64,000 nt of DNA from Halorubrum rutilum (GCF_024494565.1 NZ_JANHDN010000001.1:372001-436000), one strand, 5' to 3'; positions 35,744 through 45,429 are shown, counted from the first letter of the stretch. Notes: a model not told the origin generated them from the letters alone. Numbers and translations are program-made.

Positions 35744-36289
35744 TCACAGGATCGGCTCCGACTCGCCGTACGCCGCGATCACGACCGCGGTGGTGTACCG
35801 CCCCGGCGCCGAGGCCGCCGTCTCCACGCGTACCTCCCGGTCCGGGAGCGCCCAGTCGCGCAGCTCTCCGCCAGCGTCGAGCCCGGCCTCGATGCGCTCG
35901 CGGACGTCGTCCGGGTCCTCGCCGGTCACCTCGTAGAAGAGACCGGGGCCGGGGCCGGTCGCCCAGCCGAGCCCGGCGGCGACGCCGGGACGCCGGCGCG
36001 GGGCGCGCTTCGAGCCCGCGTCCTCCGCGCCGGCGCGGCCCCCCTCGCGGAAGTCCACCTCGTCGTCCGGGCCGACGGTGCGGCGCGCCTCGACCGCGGT
36101 GAGGCGGTTGCCCGCGGGACCGAGGTCCGGGGCCTCCGCGACCGCCTCGACGGTCGCCTCAGCCGGGACCACGGAGGAGACCGCCACGAGGTTGTAGTTG
36201 TGGAGGTTCGCGTCCGCGAGCGCGGCGTCGTAGGAGGCCATCGCCGTGTCGGCGACGCCGACGCCGCCGGCGACGTGGATGGTGTTCAT
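35744..36289 (-). CDS. pdaD: pyruvoyl-dependent arginine decarboxylase
   Basis: 181 aa. NLHNYNLVAVSSVVPAEATV contains the self-cleavage serine pair of the PdaD family, which generates the pyruvoyl group. VAGGVGVADTAMASYDAAL opens the fold and GWATGPGPGLFYEVTGED follows. It converts arginine to agmatine for polyamine or agmatidine synthesis. A stretch EGGRAGAEDAGSKRAPRRRP (residues about 81-100) looks like an insertion. Confidence 0.85.
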   Translation of the reverse strand: MNTIHVAGGVGVADTAMASYDAALADANLHNYNLVAVSSVVPAEATVEAVAEAPDLGPAGNRLTAVEARRTVGPDDEVDFREGGRAGAEDAGSKRAPRRRPGVAAGLGWATGPGPGLFYEVTGEDPDDVRERIEAGLDAGGELRDWALPDREVRVETAASAPGRYTTAVVIAAYGESEPIL

Positions 36290-36796
36290 CGAGGTGAGGT
36301 CGGCGGTCCGCGTGCTAAGGGGTTACGGAGCGGCTGTACTCGGGCGGCCGGCCGACGCGGATTATTTCAACAACTGCGGTGGCGCGCGCCTGCGAGCGGC
36401 CGCCGAGGGCGGCCGCGAGGAGCGCCGCGCGAGGGAGCCCGTGGCCGCCATCGGCGGCCACGGCGAGGCTGGGGAGGCGTGAGGTTGCGGTTGCTGTGCG
36501 GTGGGACTCAAAGGGGTAGCCGCGAGGGCGAAGCACGCCACAGCAAGCACCGCAGCGAGCGGTAGCGAGCGAGGAGCGCAGCAAGGCGCGCGAGCCGTCG
36601 CGGCTGGGGCTTTGGGGGTGTTCTCTGTCACAGCGACTTCAACAGAGTATGGCCGAGCGGCTGGCGCTTTGGAGGTGTTCACCGGTGACCCATCAGCAAC
36701 CATTTATAAACAAGCGGTTGGGGGTGTCGCGATCTTCCCCGCCGATCGACCGCCAGAAACGACGTAAAACCCGAAACCGACCGTTGACCAGTACGT
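36290..36796. other. 506-bp intergenic region holding repeat copy C
   Basis: Besides copy C (36376-36682) it has an AT-richer section at 36683-36730 with TTTATAAACAAG, and the region just after the PAN stop. No gene was seen apart from open frames that read through the repeat. Confidence 0.6.
36376..36682 (-). repeat. interspersed element, copy C (307 bp, minus strand)
   Basis: Read on the minus strand it begins GTGAACACCTCCAAAGCGCC and repeats a second head unit (AACACCCCCAAAGCCCCAGC). The variable arm, core (CCTTTGAGTCCCAC) and CTCACGCCTCCCCAGCCTCG follow. It ends in the hairpin 36396-36416 (GCGGCC arms) and GGCGCGCGCCACCGC. It lies 115 nt after the PAN stop, in PAN's orientation. Confidence 0.85.
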
Positions 36797-38017
36797 CTAA
36801 TACTGGTAGTTGATGACCTGTTCTTCCTTCTCCGCGTCCTGCAGCTTCTCGCGGGCCGCCTCGAAGTCGGCCTGCGTGACCTCGGTCCGGCCGTCGCGGA
36901 TCGCGAACATCCCGGCCTCGGTCGCCAGCGAGGCGATGTCGGCGCCGCTGTACCCCTCCAGGTCCGCGGCGACCTCGGAGACGTCCGTCCCCTCGGCGAC
37001 GTTCATGTCCTGCGTGTGGATCTCCAGGATGCGGGCGCGGCCCTCGGCGTCGGGCTCGGGCACCTCGATGAGGCGGTCGAAGCGGCCGGGACGCAGGATC
37101 GCCTCGTCGAGCATGTCGAAGCGGTTCGTCGCGGCCATGATCCGCACCTCGCCGCGGTCGTCGAAGCCGTCCATCTCGGAGAGCAGCTGCATCATCGTGC
37201 GCTGGACCTCGGCGTCGCCCGACGTCTTCGAGTCCGTGCGCTTGGCGGCGACGGCGTCGATCTCGTCGATGAAGATGACGGCGGGCTCGCGCTCGGCGGC
37301 CAGCTCGAAGAGGTCGCGGACGAGCCGCGCGCCCTCGCCGATGAACTTCCGGACGAGCTCGGATCCGGCCATCTTGATGAAGGTCGCGTCGGACTCGTTG
37401 GCGACCGCCTTCGCGAGCATCGTCTTGCCGGTGCCCGGCGGGCCGTGGAGGAGGACGCCGCTCGGGGGTTCGACGCCCACCGTCTCGAACTGCTCGGGGT
37501 TCTCTAAGGGGTCCTCGACGGCCTCGCGGACCTCCCGGATCTGGTCGTCGATGCCGCCGATGTCGGCGTACTCCACGTCCGGGGACTCGGTGACCTCCAT
37601 CGCCTGCGCCCGGGAGTCGGTCTCGTCGTCGAGCACCTGCTGGACCGCGAACGAGTCGTTGATCGCGACGCGGTCGCCGGGGCGGAGGTTCTCGTCGAGC
37701 CGGGTGGACGCCTGCGTCAGCACCTCCTGGTTGTTGCCGTGCTGCTTGATGACGACGCCGTCGTCCGTGATTTCCTCGACCGACGCGATGTACAGCGACG
37801 AGGTCTTCAGCACCTCGTTCTCGCGTTTCAGCTCGTCGACGTCGGTCTTCAGCTCGCCGCGGCGGCCCTGCGCGTCGTCGAGCCGCTGCTCCAGTTCCTC
37901 GTTCACCTGGAGGATCCGCCGGTAGTGCTGGCGGATCGCTTCGAGCCGCTCCGTCTCGCTCATCTCCGGATCGAGTTCCAGACGGGGGCGGTCGGGCAGT
38001 GAGGGGCTGTGAGACAT
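36797..38017 (-). CDS. pan: proteasome-activating nucleotidase (PAN)
   Basis: 406 aa. A coiled coil (about 20-75), an OB-fold domain (SLYIASVEEITDDGVVIKQH), then an AAA+ module: Walker A GPPGTGKTMLAKAVA, Walker B VIFIDEIDAV, SRH ILRPGRFDR. It unfolds proteins for the archaeal 20S proteasome. The last residues are INYQY, so the penultimate residue is Gln where canonical HbYX has Tyr. A GTAAAT element lies about 30 nt before the start on the minus strand. Confidence 0.95.
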   Translation of the reverse strand: MSHSPSLPDRPRLELDPEMSETERLEAIRQHYRRILQVNEELEQRLDDAQGRRGELKTDVDELKRENEVLKTSSLYIASVEEITDDGVVIKQHGNNQEVLTQASTRLDENLRPGDRVAINDSFAVQQVLDDETDSRAQAMEVTESPDVEYADIGGIDDQIREVREAVEDPLENPEQFETVGVEPPSGVLLHGPPGTGKTMLAKAVANESDATFIKMAGSELVRKFIGEGARLVRDLFELAAEREPAVIFIDEIDAVAAKRTDSKTSGDAEVQRTMMQLLSEMDGFDDRGEVRIMAATNRFDMLDEAILRPGRFDRLIEVPEPDAEGRARILEIHTQDMNVAEGTDVSEVAADLEGYSGADIASLATEAGMFAIRDGRTEVTQADFEAAREKLQDAEKEEQVINYQY

Positions 38018-38288
38018 TCGTTACTCCACGATACGAAGCGCGCGTAAATGTGCCTTTGGGTCACGGCCGTTCGCCGGTTCGACCGCGGAACTGAAACCCC
38101 GCCCCGGCCGCGAGCGGAGCGTCCCTCCGCGCCCGCGGCCGGACCGGAGCGGCTATCAGCGCTGAGAACCGCGGGTCAACGTTTTAACAGGCCGCGTTCG
38201 TAGCCCGTGACATGAGCGCACGAACAGCGGTCGATCGCGTCGGTCCAACGTTCCCGGCGGGCGATTCGCGGGCCGAGGTCGCCCGACC

Positions 38289-38846
38289 ATGAGCGACGAG
38301 ACGCCGGCGACGGTGCTCGCGGTCGACGACGAGCCCGACCTCGCCGAGTTGTACCGGGTATACCTCGACTCGGCGTACGACGTCCGGATCGCGACTGGGG
38401 GGGAGGCCGCGCTGGAGCGGATGGACGAGTCGGTCGACGTCGTCCTCCTCGACCGGCGGATGCCGGACCTGTCCGGCCACGAGGTGCTCTCGGCGATGCG
38501 CGAGGCCGGCTACGACGCCCGCGTCGCGATGCTGACCGCGGTCGAGCCCGACGTCGACATCGTCGACATGCCGTTCGACGACTACAAGACGAAGCCGGTG
38601 ACGAAGGAGGACCTCCTCACGCTCGTGGAGGTGCTCCTGCACCGCGCGGAGTTCGACGCGCACAGCCAGGAGTTCTTCGCGCTGGCGTCGAAGAAGGCCG
38701 CCCTGGAGGCCGCCGGCACGACGGGCACCGAGGAGTACGAGGAGCTCATCGAGCGCATGGAGTCGGTCCGCGACCGCGTCGACGACACGCTCGACAACCT
38801 CTCCGCGCGGGACGCCTTCGTCGAGGTCCCTGGCGGCGTCCCGTAG
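38289..38846 (+). CDS. HalX-domain response regulator
   Basis: 185 aa. Receiver domain at residues 1-115 with the acidic pair in AVDDEPDLAE, the phosphoacceptor Asp in VVLLDRRMPDLSGHE, Thr in AMLTAVEP and Lys in DDYKTKPV. The C-terminal HalX domain (about 125-175) is a coiled coil with EEYEELIERMESVRDRVDD. It is a haloarchaeal two-component regulator. No histidine kinase lies next to it. Confidence 0.9.
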   Translation: MSDETPATVLAVDDEPDLAELYRVYLDSAYDVRIATGGEAALERMDESVDVVLLDRRMPDLSGHEVLSAMREAGYDARVAMLTAVEPDVDIVDMPFDDYKTKPVTKEDLLTLVEVLLHRAEFDAHSQEFFALASKKAALEAAGTTGTEEYEELIERMESVRDRVDDTLDNLSARDAFVEVPGGVP

Positions 38847-38895
38847 GTCGACCCCGTTTCGCTCCGATCGCTCGGTCGTCGACGCCCCGCCGCGA

Positions 38896-39180
38896 TTACT
38901 CGATCGTTAACTCCCCGCCGGAGCCGCCGCTCTCGCCGCCCTCGTCCCACTCCAGCTCGAACTCGACGCTCAGCTCGCCGGGACCGTCGGCGGGGCCCTC
39001 GCGCTCCACCTTCACCTCGAAGGTCGGCCGGGTCGGGATCTCCATCGTCACCGACTCCTCGCCGCGCGCGAACGTGACGTCGCTCCCGGACTCCAGCGAT
39101 TCGACGACCGTTCGGAGGTACGCGGCGATCTCCTCGCGGCTCCGACGGCTCTCCGACTCGAAGAGGACTTCTTCAGGCAT
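38896..39180 (-). CDS. amphi-Trp domain protein
   Basis: 94 aa from ATG 39180 (MPEEVLFESESRRSREEIAA). The helix-strand pattern EEIAAYLRTVVESLESGSDVTF and VTMEIPTRPTFEVKVERE, then an acidic FELEWDEGG stretch, match the amphi-Trp family. Its function is unknown. It lies 215 nt after the aminopeptidase gene on the same strand. Confidence 0.75.
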   Translation of the reverse strand: MPEEVLFESESRRSREEIAAYLRTVVESLESGSDVTFARGEESVTMEIPTRPTFEVKVEREGPADGPGELSVEFELEWDEGGESGGSGGELTIE

Positions 39181-39251
39181 GGCGTGACGTACGTCACACC
39201 GCCGTATAAAGCCGCACGCCGAAGCGAGACGACCCGCGAGTCCAGATCGGC

Positions 39252-39291
39252 GGCCGATCCCTCCGAACCCGTCCTCGAAGACGAACGTCCC
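39252..39291 (-). repeat. 40-bp duplicate of the aminopeptidase 3' end
   Basis: This stretch matches 39386-39425, the last codons of the M29 aminopeptidase, at 38 of 40 positions. On the minus strand it still encodes GTFVFEDGF, but one of the two mismatches turns the stop codon into Gly. The two copies are direct repeats, 94 bp apart. It looks like a fragment of a duplicated gene end. Confidence 0.8.
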
Positions 39292-39395
39292 AGTCGCACC
39301 TTTTTGCCGGGCGAGCGGAGCGAGGCCGGCGAAAATCTGCAGCAAAAAAACCGCGTCTCCGAGGACGGTCGTCGACTCCGCTTGCGGCCGATCCC

Positions 39396-40475
39396 TCAGA
39401 ACCCGTCCTCAAAGACGAACGTCCCGTCGCGCTGGACGACCTCGCCGTCGACCTCGATGACGGAGTCCTCGCTCATGTCGACGATCATGTCGACGTGCTC
39501 GGCCGACTCGTTGATCTCGTTCCCCTCGCCGACCGTCTCCGGATACGCGGAGCCGACCGCCATGTGGACCGTGTCGCCCATCTTCTCGTCGAACAACATG
39601 TTGTATGTGAACCGGTCGATCTGGCGGTTCATCCCGATGCCGAGCTCGCCGAGCCGGCGGGAGCCCTCGTCGGTGTCGAGGATTCCCGTCAGCAGCTCCT
39701 CGTTGCGCTCGGCGGAGTGCGAGACGACCTTTCCATCTTTGAACCGGAGCCGGATCCCGTCGATCTCCCGGCCGTAGCGGTACAGCGGGAGGTCGAAGTG
39801 GACCTCGCCGTCAACCCCGTCGCGGACGGGCGCCGTGAACACCTCGCCGCCCGGGAGGTTCGCCTCGCCGTCGTCGTTGAGCGTCTGGTTCCCCGACACG
39901 TCGAGCGTGACGTCCGTCCCCTCGCCCGAGCGGATCCGGACCTCGTCGGCGTCGTCCAGGATCGCGACCATCTCCGCCTGGAACGCGCGCTGCTCGTCCC
40001 AGTCGAGCGAGACGGCGTCCCAGACGAAGTCCTCGTACGCCTCGGTGCTCATCCCGGCGAGCTGCGCGTGGCTCGCTGTCGGGTACTGCGTGAGACACCA
40101 CGTCTTCGAGAGGCGCGTCCGCTTGACGTCCTCCATCGCGCGGTTGTAGGCGGCGTTCGTCTCGGGGTCGACGTCGGCGTCCTCGGTCGCGTTCGCCCCG
40201 CCGCGCGCGATGACGAACACGTCGGCCTCCCGATACAGCGCGAGCCGGTGCTCCGGCTCGGTGAACTCGTCCGAGTTGCGCTTGAACGCGCGCTGGGCGC
40301 GCTTCGAGTAGTTGAGGTACACCGGGTTGGCGCCGCGGTCCCCGCAGATCTCGTGGAGGGCGACCGCGAGGTCCTCGGCCTCGGCGGGCAGCTGGATGAC
40401 GACGTCGTCGCCGGACTCGATGCCGGTCGAGTGGTCGGCGATGATCTCGGCGTGCTCGCGGATGCGTGCGTCCAT
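39396..40475 (-). CDS. M29-family aminopeptidase
   Basis: 359 aa. Metal-site motifs of the family: LPGGEVFTAPVRDGVDG, SRRLGELGIGMNRQID, FDEKMGDTVHMAVGSAYPET and EHVDMIVDM. Cleaves N-terminal residues of peptides; two metal ions are expected. The length is slightly shorter than the bacterial ampS/PepT proteins (about 410). It ends DGTFVFEDGF. Confidence 0.9.
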   Translation of the reverse strand: MDARIREHAEIIADHSTGIESGDDVVIQLPAEAEDLAVALHEICGDRGANPVYLNYSKRAQRAFKRNSDEFTEPEHRLALYREADVFVIARGGANATEDADVDPETNAAYNRAMEDVKRTRLSKTWCLTQYPTASHAQLAGMSTEAYEDFVWDAVSLDWDEQRAFQAEMVAILDDADEVRIRSGEGTDVTLDVSGNQTLNDDGEANLPGGEVFTAPVRDGVDGEVHFDLPLYRYGREIDGIRLRFKDGKVVSHSAERNEELLTGILDTDEGSRRLGELGIGMNRQIDRFTYNMLFDEKMGDTVHMAVGSAYPETVGEGNEINESAEHVDMIVDMSEDSVIEVDGEVVQRDGTFVFEDGF

Positions 40476-40612
40476 ACGGTCCCTTCTCGCGCCGGGGGAT
40501 TACCGTTACCGCTTCCGCGTCAGGAATCCGTCGCGATCGCGGCCGCCGGGACCGGTCGCGGTCGTCGGGATCGGTCGTGGCCTCGATCGTCGGAATCGGC
40601 CGTCCGAACCGG

Positions 40613-41974
40613 TCACTCTAGGTAGCCGAGGGCGCGGAGCTGCGCCTCGTCGTACCGCTCGGCGTCTCGCGCCTCGCCCGCGGGACCGCCGCGCGCGGCG
40701 AGGACGGCCGACAGGGACTCGGGGTCCGGTCGGGGCGCCGCGTCCGGGGGGCGGCGCTCGCGAACCCGCTCCGCCGCCGGGTCGTCGCTCGGGGCGACCG
40801 TCCGCAGCGCGTCGATCCCGTCGGCGGTCCGCCGCCCGAACAGCTTCTCGCCGTCGTCCCGGCGGACCCCGTGGACGAGGTCCGTCGCGCCGAGGGTCCT
40901 GGCGACCGTGAAGGCGTGCTCGCGGGCGAACGACGGGGGCGAGGGCGCGGTCGCCGGCCCGGGACCGTCGGCCGCCGCCGCCGTCGCCGCCGTCGCCGGG
41001 ACCGCCAGCATCCGCGGGAGGTCGATCAGCGAGACCTGGTCCGCGACGACCGACGCCGGCCAGTCCGGGCGGGCGACCACCAGCGGGACGCGGACGAGCG
41101 ACTCCCAGGAGGCCGCGGGGACGTGACCGATCAGCCCGCGGTCGGGCTCGAAGTTCTCGCCGTGGTCGGCCGTCAGCGCGAGCACGTCCCGGTCGGGGTC
41201 GTAGTGACCCCGGTCGCGGAGCCGCGCGACGAACCGCTCGACCGCCGCCCCGAGCGCGTCGCAACTCCGGTCGTACAGCGCCCGGATCGGACCGAGGTCG
41301 GCCGGGTCGACGGCGTCGACGCCGCGGACGGCGAGGCTCCGACTCCGCGCCGAGGTCCGGTAGTCGCCGGGCTCGGGGGGCGCGTCGGTCGGCGGCCAGT
41401 ACGGGGTGTGGGTGTCCATGTAGTGGATCCAGCAGAAGACCGGGCCGTCCGCGGCGGCGAGCCGCTCCTCGGCGCGGTCGTGCAGCGTCGTCGCCGACCG
41501 GTAGTAGGGTCCGAGGAGGCCGAGTCGCCGCGCGAGCGGCCACACCGCGTCGAAGTAGCCGCGCTCGACGACCCGCGTCAGCGACCGCGGGAGCGCCTCG
41601 TCGAACCGCGCCGTCAGTCCGCCCTCGGTCGCTTCGTCCTCCCCTCCTGTTTCATCGAGCGCCGGCCGGATCAGGGGGTTGTCCGTCAGCAGCACCGTCT
41701 CGTAGCCCGCCTCGCGGAACCGCGCGAGGAGCGACGGGGCGTCGTCGCCGGCGTCGCCCGAGCCGCCGGCCGCCTCGCCCTCGGAGTCGGTGCCGTCGAC
41801 GAATCGCCCGGTCGCGAGTGCCGGAACGGAACTGGCCGTGAACGGGGCGGGCGCGACGGCGGTAGCGAACCGCGTCCCGTCCAGTTCGTCCGCGAGGCGC
41901 TCGGCCGCGCCGGCGAAGGCGTCGGCGCGCAGCGAGTCCGCGGACAGCAGGAAGACGTTCGGCGCGCGCTCCAT
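40613..41974 (-). CDS. sulfatase-like alkaline-phosphatase-superfamily hydrolase
   Basis: 453 aa. Metal-binding Asp is in NVFLLSADSLRADAF (about residue 12), and LALTADHGENF with GLIGHVPAASWESLVRVPLVV is the second site. The nucleophile region APFTASSVPALATGR has Ser-X-Pro but no Arg two places later, so a formylglycine sulfatase is less likely and a phosphoesterase or phosphoglycerol-transferase-like activity is possible. There is no signal peptide. HYMDTHTPYWPP is a usual family block. Confidence 0.8.
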   Translation of the reverse strand: MERAPNVFLLSADSLRADAFAGAAERLADELDGTRFATAVAPAPFTASSVPALATGRFVDGTDSEGEAAGGSGDAGDDAPSLLARFREAGYETVLLTDNPLIRPALDETGGEDEATEGGLTARFDEALPRSLTRVVERGYFDAVWPLARRLGLLGPYYRSATTLHDRAEERLAAADGPVFCWIHYMDTHTPYWPPTDAPPEPGDYRTSARSRSLAVRGVDAVDPADLGPIRALYDRSCDALGAAVERFVARLRDRGHYDPDRDVLALTADHGENFEPDRGLIGHVPAASWESLVRVPLVVARPDWPASVVADQVSLIDLPRMLAVPATAATAAAADGPGPATAPSPPSFAREHAFTVARTLGATDLVHGVRRDDGEKLFGRRTADGIDALRTVAPSDDPAAERVRERRPPDAAPRPDPESLSAVLAARGGPAGEARDAERYDEAQLRALGYLE

Positions 41975-42078
41975 GGCGAAGCCGAGGGGGCGAGCGTGTT
42001 AAGCGCGTCGGGGGCGTCCCGTCTCCGGCTCGGAATCGCCGTTCGGAACGGGGGAGAAACGCGACGAGGAGAGGGGCG

Positions 42079-42201
42079 TCAGGAGCGCAGCCACGCCAGC
42101 AGGCGGGCGGCCGGGCTGGTCGCCGCGTCGAGGTCCTCGGGTCGCGGAGTGTCTTTCAGTCGCTCGGGGCCGTGTTCGATATTCGACTTGCTAACTCCCA
42201 T
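42079..42201 (-). CDS. 40-residue small protein
   Basis: MGVSKSNIEHGPERLKDTPR to LLAWLRS, encoded just upstream of the regulator at 42391 on the opposite strand. A longer in-frame reading starting at 42294 reaches into the AT-rich spacer and is unlikely to be the start. A short hydrophobic end (AARLLAWLRS) is the only visible trait. It is included because codon use is genic, but could be a chance frame. Confidence 0.4.
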   Translation of the reverse strand: MGVSKSNIEHGPERLKDTPRPEDLDAATSPAARLLAWLRS

Positions 42202-42360
42202 TACGGTATTCGATTGTGGTCGCACGTAGAAAAAGAACTCGAAATGTAAATTTATGCTCTCAAAAAGTCCATTATGTACTATTGTAATCATCACTATCGT
42301 TCGGGATCGGCGGCGCGGTCCGTCTCTCGCACGGTCGTCGGAACGGGGCCTCTTGAGGAG

Positions 42361-42368
42361 ATATATAA
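42361..42368 (+). promoter_or_regulatory. TATA box of the DUF6293-type regulator gene
   Basis: ATATATAA is 23-30 nt before ATG 42391, in the AT-rich divergent spacer. A leaderless transcript is likely. Confidence 0.55.
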
Positions 42369-42390
42369 CCGGTCCGGCGTACCGTCACGT

Positions 42391-43347
<957 letters not shown>

Positions 43348-43891
43348 GTCGGGGTTACCGCGAACGTGCTTCGAATCGTGGCCGTTCATTTATGAATCGC
43401 TGCTGACGCGGTGACTGACCTCGAAGCCCCAGCCGCTCGGTGATACGTGTTTAGCTACTTCACCGCGAACACCTCCAAAGCCCCAGCCGCGACGACTCGC
43501 GCGGCTCGGTGCGCTCCGCGCTCGTTCGCTTCGCTCACTCGCTGCGATGCTTCCGTCGCCGTGCTTCGTCCTCGCGACTGCCCCTTTGAGTCCCGCCCGC
43601 ACCGCACGGCGACCGCACCTCACGCCTCCCCAGCCTCGCCGCGGCCGCCATCGGCGGCCGCGGGCTCCCTCGCGCGTGCGGTTCGCGGCCTGCCGGCCGC
43701 TCACCGGCACGCGCCACCGCGTTCGTTTAAATACGAAGTCGAGTGAATCTCTCTAATTTATATCCCATGTCGCCGGCGGCGGTTCGGGCCTCCATTTCGC
43801 TCGTATCTCGCGCGTGCGGCCCGTATCACGGTTCTGAGAGGGGATGCCGTGACCGTCCCGCTTTTGGTCGTGGGGCGGGGACGGTTACCAC
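43348..43891. other. 543-bp intergenic region holding repeat copy D
   Basis: The region contains copy D (43411-43720), then a short AT-richer part near 43725-43765 (CTCTAATTTATATCCCATG), which could act as a promoter element. No further gene was seen before CofH. Confidence 0.6.
43411..43720 (+). repeat. interspersed element, copy D (about 310 bp)
   Basis: A partial head unit (TCGAAGCCCCAGCCGCTCGG) is followed by the full unit GCGAACACCTCCAAAGCCCC, a variable arm, the core CCCCTTTGAGTCCC and CTCACGCCTCCCCAGCCTCG. There are two GC hairpins, ending with 43685-43700 (GCGGCC-TGCC-GGCCGC) and GCACGCGCCACCGC. It lies 64 nt after the regulator stop, in its orientation. Confidence 0.85.
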
Positions 43892-45319
43892 ATGACTTCG
43901 GCGCGGGACTCCGACGCGGCCGCCGGCGACGCGGCCGCGCTCGACGACGACTTCGGCTTCGACGACCCCGCCACCGACCAGTCGTTCGAGAACGCGCTGG
44001 CGAAGGCCCGCGACGGGACCCGGCTCACGGTCGACGACGCCACCGAGCTCCTCGCGACCGGCACGGACCGGGCGGGGATCGACCCGGTCCGGAAGGAGGC
44101 CGTCTTGGAGGCCGCGGACCGGCGGCGCCGCGAGGCGGTCGGCGACGAGGTGACGTTCGTCGCCAACCTCAACAACAACGTCACGACCGCCTGCAACACG
44201 GGCTGTCTGTTCTGCAACTTCAAGGACTCGGCGCACGCGTTCGAGGCCGACAGCGACGCGGACCACGCCGGGTTCACGAAGCCCCCGGCGGAGTCCCGCC
44301 GGATCGTCGAGGACGCCCTCGACATGGGGATCTACGAGGTGTGCTCGGTGTCGGGGCTCCACCCCGCGCTGGCGCTGAACGAGGCGCACCACGAGGTCCT
44401 CTCGGCGTACGACGACCCGGCGAGCGCGGTGAACTACAAGCCGCCCGAGCGGTACGACACCGACCCGGGCACCTACGTCGAGCAGATCGAGGCGATGTCC
44501 GTCGGCGGGGTCCACCTGCACTCGATGACGCCGGAGGAGGCGTACCACGCCGCCCGCGGCACCGACTGGGAGTACGAGGCGGTGTACCGCGAGCTCGCTT
44601 CGGCCGGGCTCGACTCGGCGCCCGGCACCGCCGCGGAGATCCTCGTCGACGAGGTCCGCGACGTGATCTGCCCGGGCAAGATCCGCACGGACGACTGGGT
44701 GGCGGCGATGGAGGGCGCGGTCGCGGCCGGGCTCGACGTCACCTCGACGATGATGTACGGCCACGTCGAGACCGTCGAACACCGCGCGGAACACCTGAAA
44801 GTGATCCGGGACCTCCAGGACCGCACCGGGGGGATCACGGAGTTCGTCCCCCTCTCGTTCATTCATCAGAACACCCCCCTCTACCGCCACGGCGTCGTCG
44901 ACTCCGGCCCCTCGCGCGACGAGGACGAGCTCGTGGTGGCGGTCGCCCGCCTCTTCCTCGACAACGTCGACCACGTGCAGGCCTCGTGGGTGAAGTCGGG
45001 CGACGCCCACGGCCTGAAGCTGCTCAACTGCGGCGCCGACGACTTCATGGGCACCATCCTCTCGGAGGAGATCACGAAGCGGGCCGGCGGCGAGTACGGC
45101 GAGTACCGGTCGTTCGACGACTACGTCGAGATGATCGCGGCGATCGGTCGCACCCCGGTCGAGCGCTCCACCGACTACCGCACCCGCCGCCGGATCGACC
45201 CCGACGAGGGCCCCCACGGGCCGCGGCTCGGTCCCCGGGCCGACGGCTCCCCCATGCTGCCGGACCGGTCGCCCGACACCCCGGGCCCCGAGGGCGAGTC
45301 GGCCGGCGCGGACGACTGA
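43892..45319 (+). CDS. cofH: CofH, FO synthase subunit (5-amino-6-ribitylaminouracil-tyrosine hydroxyphenyl transferase)
   Basis: 475 aa. Radical-SAM Cys motif is NTGCLFCNF with three Cys in CNTGCLFC. GIYEVCSVSGLHPALALNEA, VHLHSMTPEEAYH, DVICPGKIRTDDWV, STMMYGHVETVEHR and FVPLSFIHQNTPL are CofH blocks rather than CofG. It joins a tyrosine-derived 4-hydroxybenzyl group to the ribitylaminouracil in coenzyme F420 synthesis. A 40-residue acidic N-terminal extension and a disordered C-terminal tail are extra. Confidence 0.9.
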   Translation: MTSARDSDAAAGDAAALDDDFGFDDPATDQSFENALAKARDGTRLTVDDATELLATGTDRAGIDPVRKEAVLEAADRRRREAVGDEVTFVANLNNNVTTACNTGCLFCNFKDSAHAFEADSDADHAGFTKPPAESRRIVEDALDMGIYEVCSVSGLHPALALNEAHHEVLSAYDDPASAVNYKPPERYDTDPGTYVEQIEAMSVGGVHLHSMTPEEAYHAARGTDWEYEAVYRELASAGLDSAPGTAAEILVDEVRDVICPGKIRTDDWVAAMEGAVAAGLDVTSTMMYGHVETVEHRAEHLKVIRDLQDRTGGITEFVPLSFIHQNTPLYRHGVVDSGPSRDEDELVVAVARLFLDNVDHVQASWVKSGDAHGLKLLNCGADDFMGTILSEEITKRAGGEYGEYRSFDDYVEMIAAIGRTPVERSTDYRTRRRIDPDEGPHGPRLGPRADGSPMLPDRSPDTPGPEGESAGADD

Positions 45320-45429
45320 GGATCGGCGACGAGAGCGAGTCGGCCGGGGCGGGTGACGAGGGACCGACGTCGACGCACGCCGCTTTCCCTTTCGCCGCCT
45401 CCCAGGGACCGGGAACGGCCGCAATACTC

